Shown here: piece after piece, positions 1 through 4,647 of the stretch
How positions within the stretch are numbered: the stretch's first letter is position 1
How the letters are laid out: every line of letters begins with the position of its first letter
NCBI GenBank assembly: GCA_020354595.1
Contig: CP070650.1
Span: forward strand, 433,412-438,543
Reading direction: 5' to 3'
Origin: Myxococcales bacterium
GTDB lineage: Bacteria > Myxococcota_A > Polyangia > Polyangiales > Houyiibacteriaceae
Length of the DNA stretch: 5,132 nt
Position numbers and translations under genes: made by a program
Notes under the pieces: generated by a model
Database searches by the model: none
What the model was told of the DNA's origin: nothing
Seen by the model: the letters and a program-made list of their open reading frames with translations, nothing else

Positions 1-262
1 AGAACGCGTCGGTGCCGGCACCGGACCCGAGGTCGAGAACCCGTTCGCCTTCACGCAGCGGCTCGAGGTCGAAATGATAGCCAACCCCGGCAAATGACTC
101 CATCGCGCCGGTGGGGATGTTGTCGAGCAGCTCCGGCGAGTAGCCGAGCATCTCCAATAGCGGACGCCCCGTCGGGACGTGGAACTTGCCGCGCGGAAGC
201 GTCGCGACGTCGGTGTACATGTCGGCGATGTAGCCGCGAAGCTCTTGCAAATCGATGTTCAT
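1..262 (-). CDS. ArsM-like SAM-dependent methyltransferase (MT1), N-terminal part, cut by window edge
   Basis: The minus strand is open from an ATG at 262 to the window start, giving 87 residues that begin MNIDLQELRGYIADMY. The class I SAM-binding motif I (VLDLGSGAG) is at about residues 75-83. A leader resembling the ArsM family precedes it (GYSPELL, then a P..A..SFAGVG stretch). It is clearly paralogous to the complete methyltransferase at 2770: aligned by eye from the shared MY to the end, 46 of 73 residues are identical, without gaps. The visible part has no cysteine; where arsenite methyltransferases usually carry GCGNP it has AGVGYH, so arsenite is an unlikely substrate (inference from family knowledge). 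The ATG is chosen because it aligns with the paralogue's start; no strong Shine-Dalgarno precedes it. An in-frame TTG at 283 with GGGAGG 12 nt upstream is the alternative. It diverges from the histidine kinase. The catalytic C-terminal part is outside the window. Confidence 0.85.
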   Translation of the reverse strand, partial: MNIDLQELRGYIADMYTDVATLPRGKFHVPTGRPLLEMLGYSPELLDNIPTGAMESFAGVGYHFDLEPLREGERVLDLGSGAGTDAF

Positions 263-359
263 GGCGGGTCCGAAGCGACGCAAGCTTTGCAGCGCCCTCC
301 CAAGGCCGTACTCTGCCCATAGGCTCGATGGAATTGCACCCTCCATCGCGCGACGTGAC
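263..359. promoter_or_regulatory. Divergent intergenic spacer between MT1 and histidine kinase
   Basis: These 97 bp separate two divergent starts, so promoters for both MT1 (leftward) and the kinase (rightward) should lie here or in the flanking coding ends. I see no convincing -35/-10 pair, no sigma-54 -24/-12 element with correct spacing, and none of the CATRTCC/GGAYATG half-sites found at 2614-2676. A purine-rich GGGAGG on the minus strand, about 30 nt before the MT1 ATG, could serve a TTG start at 283. Confidence 0.4.
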
Positions 360-1241
360 ATGGCCAAGGCAGACGAGAACGCTGACCCCTCGGTCGAGCT
401 AGACGTGCTCGAAAAGCAGCTTCGCGAACTCGACGCGCGCAACCTCGAGCTCGAGCAGCTCGCAGCGCAACGCGGGGTGAAGCTCAGCTGTGCCAATATC
501 GCGCTGTCGCGCGCGAAGATCGCATTCGAGCAGGCGGCGCAACGCCGCGAAGAGATGGTGCAGGACGTCGCCCACGACCTCCGAACCCCGCTCACCTCGA
601 TCAAGGGCGCGTCGCAGAACCTGCTGGACGAAATGGCGGGGCCGCTGAGCGATTCAGCCCGAGAATACGTCGAGATCGTGCGCGACCAGGCCGAGCACTT
701 GATCGGCATCGTGAACTGGTTGGTGGACGCCATGCGGGTTTCGCTCGATCCGGTCGAGCTCGAGACGGCCCCCGTGGACATCGACGAGCTTGCAAGACGC
801 GTGGTACGCGGATTTCGGCCCATCGCGGACGAGCAGCAGATCGAGCTGACCGTGAGCACCGAGTCTTCCGGCGCGCTGGTCGATCCCGACAAGCTCCTGC
901 TCGTCATCGAGAACCTCGTCGGCAACGCGCTCAAGTTCACCGACGCGGGCGGCAAGGTGTCCGTCTCGGTCCGACCGATCGATCAGACGGTCGAAATCAC
1001 CGTGGCCGACACCGGCGTCGGCCTCACTGCCGAAGAGAGCCAGCACGTATTCGACCGCTACTACCGCTCGAGCCACCCGCGCGGCGGCACCGGGCTCGGC
1101 CTGTCCATTTCCCGCGAGCTCGTGCGCCTTCACGGCGGTGACATCGACGTGACCAGCGAAAAGGGCAAGGGAAGCACCTTCGTCGTGACGCTCCCGAGCG
1201 ATTGCCGCGAGCTCACGACTTTGGCACTCCAAGATTCTTGA
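360..1241 (+). CDS. Soluble sensor histidine kinase without recognisable sensor domain
   Basis: This encodes a 293-residue HisKA/HATPase_c kinase expected to autophosphorylate and pass phosphate to a response regulator, probably the one encoded opposite it. A charged, heptad-like coiled coil spans about residues 13-68. The H-box is DVAHDLRTPLTSI with the phospho-accepting His72. The N-box is VIENLVGNALKF (Asn185, Asn189). The G1 box is ADTGVGL (216-222), the F-box is VFDRYYRS and the G2 box is GGTGLGLSI (242-250). All the usual catalytic motifs look intact. There is no transmembrane segment, signal peptide, PAS, GAF or receiver domain, so it should be cytoplasmic, with input either through the coiled coil or a partner protein. 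The start is uncertain: the same frame is open from an ATG at 255, but residues before 360 look non-coding and 255 would overlap MT1. No clear Shine-Dalgarno precedes 360. Its last 29 bp overlap the end of the convergent regulator gene. Confidence 0.9.
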   Translation: MAKADENADPSVELDVLEKQLRELDARNLELEQLAAQRGVKLSCANIALSRAKIAFEQAAQRREEMVQDVAHDLRTPLTSIKGASQNLLDEMAGPLSDSAREYVEIVRDQAEHLIGIVNWLVDAMRVSLDPVELETAPVDIDELARRVVRGFRPIADEQQIELTVSTESSGALVDPDKLLLVIENLVGNALKFTDAGGKVSVSVRPIDQTVEITVADTGVGLTAEESQHVFDRYYRSSHPRGGTGLGLSISRELVRLHGGDIDVTSEKGKGSTFVVTLPSDCRELTTLALQDS

Positions 1242-2604
1242 TCAACCGCGCGAGGTAAGGCTGGCGCACGCCGAGAAGCTCGGCGGCCTTGGTCTGGTGA
1301 CCGCCCGTTCTTTCGAGCGCTCGCCGGATGATCGTGCGCTTGGCCTCGAGCACGGCGTCACGATACGGCCGGATCTCGGGGTCGTCGGGTGGAATGGGCC
1401 GAATCGTACTGACGTCGGCATCCGGTTGCGTTTCGAGCTCGCGAAGCTCTTCGGGCAGGTCGTCGACGTCGATCCGGTCTTCCGGCGCGAGCACGGCCGC
1501 ACGCTCGATGACGTTGTTGAGCTCGCGCACGTTGCCAGGCCAGGGATATTCGAGAAGGAGGGTCCACGCCTCGTCCGAAATGTTCAAAGGCGCGCGCCCG
1601 AGCTCCGCCGTGAAACGCGCGAGGGCGTGCTCCGCGAGTGGCCGGAGGTCTTCAGGGCGCTCGCGCAACGGAGGCAGACGAATCGAAACGACGTTGAGCC
1701 GATAGTAGAGGTCTTCGCGGAAGCTCCCGTCTTCCGCCTCTTTTCGTAGGTCCCGGTTCGTCGCGGCCACGATGCGAATGTCCGCGTCCAACACCTTGGT
1801 CCCACCCACCCGCAGGAACTGTCGCTCCTGCAGCACGCGAAGCAGCTTTGCCTGTGCCCCACTCCCGAGCTCGCCCACCTCGTCGAGGAACAGCGTACCT
1901 CCTTCGGCTTGCTCGATACTTCCGGGTTTCGCCTTGTGCGCACCCGTGAAGGCCCCTTTTTCGTGGCCGAAGAGCTCACTCTCGAGCAAATCCCCGGAGA
2001 GCATCGCGCAGTTGAGCGCCACGAATGCGCCGTCGGCGCGCGGGCTCCGGCTGTGGATGTGCCGCGCCATCACCTCTTTGCCGGTTCCGCTTTCTCCGAG
2101 CAGCAAAACGGTCGCATTGCTCGCCGCGGCGCGGTCGGCGAGCGCGAGCGCGTCTTTCATCGCCTTGGATGCGCCGCGGACCAACGTGTGGCGATCGGAG
2201 AGCTGGCTCTGAAGCACCAGCACGCGCTGTCGAAGCCCCGCCGCCTCGAGCACCCGCGACACGACGTGGTCGAGGTGCGCAGCCTCGAAGGGCTTCGGAA
2301 TGAAATCCGCCGCGCCCATTTGAATCGCCCGCACGGCTCGCTCGATGTTGCCGTGCGCCGTAATCATCACGACGTCCGGTGGATACTCGATGCGGCGCAG
2401 CGCTTCGAGCACCTCGAAGCCGTCCTTCTTGGGCATCTTCATGTCGAGCAGAACGAGCCCCGGCTCGAAGTCCGCCACCGCCTGAAGCGCGGCGTCACCG
2501 TCGACGGCGAGCTCCACCTCGTGTCCTTGCGCGCGCATGCGGTCGGCGATGATCTTTCGAATCGCGGGGTCGTCATCGACGACGAGAACTCGGGCAGAGG
2601 CCAT
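1213..2604 (-). CDS. NtrC-family sigma-54-dependent response regulator
   Basis: The protein has a receiver, an AAA+ and a Fis-type HTH domain, about 463 residues from the ATG at 2604 or 467 from the ATG at 2616. Numbering from 2616: acidic pocket Asp14-16, phospho-acceptor Asp58 in LVLLDMKMP, Thr86 in MITAHG and Lys108 in IPKPF. The AAA+ domain has Walker A GESGTGKE (174-181), the sigma-54 contact loop GAFTGA (221-226), Walker B TLFLDE (241-246), the FREDLYYRLNV arginine segment (299-309) and WPGNVREL (359-366). A C-terminal Fis-type HTH lies at about 425-463 (TGGHQTKAAELLGV then a recognition helix near RQPYLARLIKNL). All key residues of an active, phosphorylation-controlled enhancer-binding protein are present. 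Start 2604 is preferred because its short lead-in (MASARVLVVDDD) is typical; neither ATG has a Shine-Dalgarno, and a TATGAT at 2617-2612 would fit a leaderless message from 2604. It is convergent with the kinase and divergent from MT2, whose upstream region holds a likely binding array for it. Confidence 0.95.
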   Translation of the reverse strand: MASARVLVVDDDPAIRKIIADRMRAQGHEVELAVDGDAALQAVADFEPGLVLLDMKMPKKDGFEVLEALRRIEYPPDVVMITAHGNIERAVRAIQMGAADFIPKPFEAAHLDHVVSRVLEAAGLRQRVLVLQSQLSDRHTLVRGASKAMKDALALADRAAASNATVLLLGESGTGKEVMARHIHSRSPRADGAFVALNCAMLSGDLLESELFGHEKGAFTGAHKAKPGSIEQAEGGTLFLDEVGELGSGAQAKLLRVLQERQFLRVGGTKVLDADIRIVAATNRDLRKEAEDGSFREDLYYRLNVVSIRLPPLRERPEDLRPLAEHALARFTAELGRAPLNISDEAWTLLLEYPWPGNVRELNNVIERAAVLAPEDRIDVDDLPEELRELETQPDADVSTIRPIPPDDPEIRPYRDAVLEAKRTIIRRALERTGGHQTKAAELLGVRQPYLARLIKNLGVPKS

Positions 2605-2611
2605 GGGCCGG

Positions 2612-2617
2612 ATCATA
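2612..2617 (-). promoter_or_regulatory. Possible -10 element for the response regulator gene
   Basis: On the minus strand TATGAT (five of six to TATAAT) ends 7 nt before the ATG at 2604. A start point 6-7 nt downstream would fall almost on that ATG and give a leaderless mRNA, consistent with the lack of a Shine-Dalgarno. No good -35 hexamer is visible at the expected distance, so support is weak. If the gene starts at 2616, this element lies inside the coding region and cannot be its promoter. Confidence 0.25.
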
Positions 2618-2631
2618 CAGAATAGGACATG
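2614..2631 (+). promoter_or_regulatory. Degenerate third activator-type site at the regulator's start
   Basis: CATACAG-AATA-GGACATG has the same 7-4-7 architecture as the two better sites at 2645-2676. The right half GGACATG is perfect, and the left half keeps only CATA of CATRTCC. It overlaps the possible ATG at 2616 and the possible -10 element of the regulator gene, so binding here could repress or autoregulate that gene. The right half-site is directly visible; treating it as a full site is inference. Confidence 0.4.
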
Positions 2632-2643
2632 GGCCGGGCGCTC

Positions 2644-2677
2644 TCATATCCAAAAGGACATGTCCAAACGGATATGA
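2644..2677. promoter_or_regulatory. Nested 34-bp perfect dyad: probable enhancer (UAS) for the NtrC-type regulator
   Basis: The array reads TCATATCC, 4 bp, GGACATGTCC, 4 bp, GGATATGA. The outer 8-bp arms are exact reverse complements, the central 10 bp is a perfect palindrome, and the two spacers (AAAA and AAAC) are equal in length, so everything is symmetric about 2660/2661. It can be parsed as two overlapping 18-bp sites, CATATCC-AAAA-GGACATG (2645-2662) and CATGTCC-AAAC-GGATATG (2659-2676), offset by 14 bp and sharing CATG, with consensus CATRTCC-N4-GGAYATG. Dyads of 16-18 bp are typical for Fis-type HTH dimers of NtrC-family activators. The centre lies about 81 bp upstream of the start predicted from the sigma-54 promoter, a normal enhancer position. 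The adjacent divergent sigma-54 activator is the obvious binding protein (inference). Confidence 0.8.
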
Positions 2678-2714
2678 CCACGCGCCTTTCACCCTAATTT
2701 GCCCGTGTTTCTTG

Positions 2715-2731
2715 CTGGCATGGCGGTTGCA
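2715..2731 (+). promoter_or_regulatory. Sigma-54 (RpoN) -24/-12 promoter of the MT2 operon
   Basis: CTGGCATGGCGGTTGCA matches the consensus YTGGCACGRNNNTTGCW at every specified position but one (T for C at the seventh base). The invariant GG (2717-2718) and GC (2729-2730) are separated by the required 10 bp. With C2730 as -12 the transcript would start near 2742, leaving a leader of about 28 nt before the MT2 ATG. It sits downstream of a palindromic activator array and next to a divergently encoded sigma-54 activator with an intact GAFTGA loop, and these three facts support one another. Confidence 0.88.
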
Positions 2732-2752
2732 ATCTCCTGCGCCAACCACGGC

Positions 2753-2764
2753 AAGGAGGAGGAG
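2753..2764 (+). promoter_or_regulatory. Strong ribosome binding site for MT2
   Basis: AAGGAGGAGGAG ends 5 nt before the ATG at 2770 and contains the full anti-16S complement AAGGAGG. It is the strongest Shine-Dalgarno in the window, fixes the MT2 start and implies high translation once the sigma-54 promoter fires. Confidence 0.85.
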
Positions 2765-2769
2765 AAGCC

Positions 2770-3537
2770 ATGAACACCGTCGATGCCAATGCAGTAGAAA
2801 CCAAGGTCAAGAGCATGTACGAGCGCGTGGCGCTCGACCCCCACGGGGACTTTCACTTCGAGATGGGCCGCACCCTCGCCGAGCGCCTCGGCTACTCACC
2901 CTACGACCTCGACCGCGTGCCCGCCGCCGCGATCGACTCGTTCGCGGGCGTGGGACACCACTTCGACCTGGCGGCGCTCCGCTCCGGCGAGCGGGTGCTC
3001 GACCTCGGTAGCGGCAGCGGCCTCGACACGTTCGTGGCCTCGCTGAAGGTCGGCAGGACTGGCCAGGTGCTCGGCATCGACATGACCGCCGCCCAGCTCG
3101 CGAAGGCTGACGAGCTTCGCCGCCAAGCCGGCTTTCCGAACGTCCGCTATGTCGAAGGCTACATCGACCAGCTGCCGTTCGAGGACGAGAGCTTCGACTG
3201 CGTCGTCAGCAACGGCGTCATCAACCTGGTCACAAACAAACAGGGCACTTTCGCAGAGGCCGCGCGCGTCTTGCGGCCAGGGGGCCGTATTGCCCTGAGC
3301 GACATCGTCACCGCCGTCGATCTGCCGAACGGAATCGTGTGCAATGCCACGCTGTGGGCCGCCTGCATCGGCGGCGCCATGCACCGCGACGCGTACCAAG
3401 ACGCCATCGAGGACGCCGGCCTTCGCATCCAGGTCGTGCAGCCGAACCCGCAGTACCGGTTCATCAGCGACCAAGCCAGCGGCGCAACGCGCAAGTACCG
3501 AGTTCAGAGCATTTCGCTCGTGGCCGTAAAGCCATGA
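2770..3537 (+). CDS. ArsM-like SAM-dependent methyltransferase (MT2)
   Basis: This is a complete 255-residue class I methyltransferase. Motif I VLDLGSGSG is at 76-84, the acidic residue that binds the SAM ribose is Asp104 in GIDMT, SNGVINL is at 147-153, and RVLRPGGRIALSDIV (166-180) is the post-motif III strand region. Overall order and motifs resemble arsenite methyltransferases (GYSPYDL, SFAGVG, SNxVINL, LSDIV, CIGGA). Two of the cysteine positions that bind As(III) in ArsM are missing: AGVGHH replaces GCGNP and Gly149 replaces the Cys of SNCVINL. Only Cys199 in AACIGGA remains. It is therefore probably an ArsM-fold enzyme with another substrate; the product is unknown. It should be cytoplasmic. 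It is transcribed from a sigma-54 promoter with an upstream activator array and has a very strong Shine-Dalgarno. Its TGA overlaps an ATG (ATGA) in frame with the downstream membrane-protein gene. It is paralogous to MT1 at the left edge. Confidence 0.92.
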   Translation: MNTVDANAVETKVKSMYERVALDPHGDFHFEMGRTLAERLGYSPYDLDRVPAAAIDSFAGVGHHFDLAALRSGERVLDLGSGSGLDTFVASLKVGRTGQVLGIDMTAAQLAKADELRRQAGFPNVRYVEGYIDQLPFEDESFDCVVSNGVINLVTNKQGTFAEAARVLRPGGRIALSDIVTAVDLPNGIVCNATLWAACIGGAMHRDAYQDAIEDAGLRIQVVQPNPQYRFISDQASGATRKYRVQSISLVAVKP

Positions 3538-3581
3538 GCCCGAGTTTCAACTCGCCGCAAATGAAAGAAAGAGAGAAAGTC

Positions 3582-4067
3582 ATGACCATCAATCACACCC
3601 GCAAGTTCCTTCGGCTACAGGGGTACGAATTCGACGACGCCAGCTTCGACGAGCTGGCCCGCTGGATGCGCTGGCCGTACGTCTTTTGCGCTTCCGCCGT
3701 GGTCGCCGGCGTCACGCTTGCTTCGCCATGGATCCTCTGGGGGCTCGCCGCCTTCGCGGCGTCGACCGTGTTTCTTCCCTCGCACCCCTTCAACTACCCC
3801 TACAACTACGTCGTCCGACACATCACGGGCACGCGCGCTCTTCCGCCAGGCACGACGCAGGGCAAGTTCGGGTGCGGCATGGGCGCGCTCATGCTCGTAG
3901 GCATCGGCTACGCGTTCTACACGGGCGCGACAACGGTCGGCTACGCGCTGGGCGGCGCGATGGCCGCGATGGTGACGTTTCTGGCGGTGACCCAAATCTG
4001 CATCCCCTCGCTCCTCTACAAGGCGCTCTTCGGCCACAAGACGATTTCGGTCACGCAGCCCGCCTAA
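3582..4067 (+). CDS. Small four-helix membrane protein, DUF4395-like
   Basis: The 161-residue product begins MTINHTRKFLRLQGYEF. Hydrophobic segments lie at about 33-49, 51-66, 99-115 and 118-141, so it is probably an inner-membrane protein with four helices. Between the helix pairs is a conserved-looking loop, HPFNYPYNYVVRHITGTRALPP (split as HPFNYPYNYV at 68-77 and TGTRALPP at 82-89), and the end has CIPSLLYKALFG. These resemble DUF4395 proteins from memory; the molecular function is unknown. The start at 3582 is preferred because GAGAG lies just upstream. The frame is also open from ATGs at 3561 and 3534; the latter overlaps the MT2 stop as ATGA and would allow translational coupling. It follows MT2 by 44 bp with no terminator between, so they are probably co-transcribed from the sigma-54 promoter. 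A strong hairpin starts 7 nt after its stop. Confidence 0.85.
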   Translation: MTINHTRKFLRLQGYEFDDASFDELARWMRWPYVFCASAVVAGVTLASPWILWGLAAFAASTVFLPSHPFNYPYNYVVRHITGTRALPPGTTQGKFGCGMGALMLVGIGYAFYTGATTVGYALGGAMAAMVTFLAVTQICIPSLLYKALFGHKTISVTQPA

Positions 4068-4073
4068 CAGAAA

Positions 4074-4090
4074 AAGGGGTCTGACCCCTT
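4074..4090. terminator. Perfect hairpin after the MT2 operon, possible terminator or REP-like unit
   Basis: AAGGGGTC, one base, GACCCCTT forms two perfect 8-bp arms 7 nt after the DUF4395-like stop codon. It is preceded by a run of A and ends in TT without a long T-tract, so it is not a textbook intrinsic terminator on the plus strand; the A-run could provide the U-tract for transcription coming the other way. Its core (GGGGTC-T-GACCCC) resembles palindromes I recall near REP-associated transposases, so a dispersed repeat is an alternative. Confidence 0.55.
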
Positions 4091-4104
4091 ACCGCCAGCA
4101 CGCC

Positions 4105-4152
4105 GAGGCCTGACCCCGAAAAGCCGATGCTGTGCATCGGCCACGGGGCCTC
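4105..4152. repeat. Large branched hairpin sharing CTGACCCC with the preceding palindrome
   Basis: An inner stem GCCGATGC-TGT-GCATCGGC (4123-4141) has 8 bp and a 3-nt loop. Outside it CCCCG (4114-4118) pairs with CGGGG (4144-4148), and GAGG (4105-4108) can pair with CCTC (4149-4152) across a bulge. The segment CTGACCCC at 4110-4117 repeats that at 4081-4088. A repeated core beside a strong stem suggests a REP/BIME-like palindromic repeat; it could also act as a rho-independent-like stop or mRNA-stabilising structure. No T-tract follows. Confidence 0.5.
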
Positions 4153-4162
4153 GACGGTTCAT

Positions 4163-4192
4163 TTGCCCGTCGGCGGTTGGATTTGTGACAAT
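4163..4192 (+). promoter_or_regulatory. Weak candidate sigma-70 promoter for the EthD gene
   Basis: TTGCCC (4163-4168) and GACAAT (4187-4192) are 18 bp apart, a loose match to -35/-10 consensus in an otherwise unassigned 70-bp stretch between the hairpins and the EthD gene. A separate promoter is expected here because of the strong hairpins upstream, but the sequence match alone is poor. Confidence 0.22.
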
Positions 4193-4224
4193 GAGGCTGT
4201 CTCCGTTGGGGGCGAGGAGTCATC

Positions 4225-4581
4225 ATGATCAAGTTCGTTCAATGCGTGCGCCGCAATCCGCGACTTTCGAAGCAGGAGTTTGGCGATCACTGGACCGAGT
4301 ACTGCAAGCAGATCCGTGCCATTGCCGACGCCTCGAACGGCAGGCGATGCGTTTTCAGCCGTTCACTAGCGGTCGAGCAGAACCTCGAGATCATCCAGGA
4401 GCGTGGGACCAAGGCTCCCTACGACGGAATGGTCGAGGTGTGGTGGGAACGCGGCAACGACATCGTCGCATTTCTGGATTCCGGGTCCGGCGATAAGCTC
4501 ATCGACGACCTCCGGCGGGCACAGGAAGCCTTCATGGATTTGCCCAACTGCACGTTCTTTTTCGCGAGCGAAGAAGAATAA
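4225..4581 (+). CDS. EthD-family small protein (dimeric alpha/beta barrel)
   Basis: The 118-residue product starts MIKFVQCVRRNPRLSKQEFGDHW, split here as MIKFVQCVRR then LSKQEFGDHW, which is the characteristic opening of EthD-domain proteins (strand, RR-P-LS-EEF-xxW). A second EVWWERGNDI segment (71-80) and a C-terminal CTFFFASEEE strand fit the ferredoxin-like alpha/beta fold that dimerises. The EthD family includes small proteins of ether degradation and of polyketide tailoring, so the exact role cannot be assigned; the O-methyltransferase gene 66 bp downstream on the same strand hints at small-molecule metabolism. GAGGAG (4214-4219) is 5 nt before the ATG and fixes the start. The residues usually placed as catalytic or binding in this family cannot be confirmed by eye. 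Confidence 0.8.
   Translation: MIKFVQCVRRNPRLSKQEFGDHWTEYCKQIRAIADASNGRRCVFSRSLAVEQNLEIIQERGTKAPYDGMVEVWWERGNDIVAFLDSGSGDKLIDDLRRAQEAFMDLPNCTFFFASEEE
4555..4578 (+). other. Inverted repeat at the 3' end of the EthD gene
   Basis: TTCTTTTTCGC, GA, GCGAAGAAGAA are complementary over 11 bp if one U-G wobble is allowed, ending just before the TAA at 4579-4581. The arms encode the terminal Phe-rich and Glu-rich residues, so amino-acid composition may explain it. It could protect the mRNA end or attenuate read-through, but no U-tract follows. Confidence 0.25.
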
Positions 4582-4631
4582 GCCTTTCTCGTTGCGCTCC
4601 CGGGCCGGCCGGTTGTAGGAATGGGGCCTCA

Positions 4632-4638
4632 AGAGGAG
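4632..4638 (+). promoter_or_regulatory. Ribosome binding site deciding the O-methyltransferase start
   Basis: AGAGGAG lies 9 nt before the ATG at 4648. The in-frame ATG at 4621 has only a poorly spaced TAGGA directly before it, so 4648 is the better start. Confidence 0.6.
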
Positions 4639-4647
4639 ATCCCGCGA

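Noticed and set aside
283..310. Possible sigma-54 promoter for MT1 (minus strand, TTGGGAGGGCGCTGCA)
   Set aside because: The spacing between GG and GC is 9 bp rather than 10 and TGGCA/TTGC are poorly matched; there is also no activator half-site nearby.
255..359. N-terminal extension of the kinase from the ATG at 255
   Set aside because: It would overlap the start of divergent MT1, the added residues look like translated intergenic DNA, and no Shine-Dalgarno is present.
654..1232. Minus-strand open frame of 192 codons opposite the kinase
   Set aside because: It mirrors the kinase catalytic domain; composition and lack of motifs indicate a shadow frame.
1909..2625. Long plus-strand open frame of 238 codons antisense to the response regulator
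   Set aside because: It lies wholly opposite the regulator's receiver and AAA+ coding region, has His/Arg-rich composition typical of GC-rich antisense frames and no recognisable domain.
2678..2714. IHF site between enhancer and sigma-54 promoter
   Set aside because: The region is AT-richer around CCTAATTTG, but no acceptable match to WATCAA-N4-TTR is seen.
2896..3474. Minus-strand open frame of 192 codons opposite MT2
   Set aside because: It is antisense to a well-supported methyltransferase, with biased composition and no ribosome binding site or motif.
4596..4613. CCGGGCCGGCCGG palindromic stretch as a terminator after EthD
   Set aside because: It is a short GC-only palindrome without a T-tract, expected by chance in GC-rich DNA.
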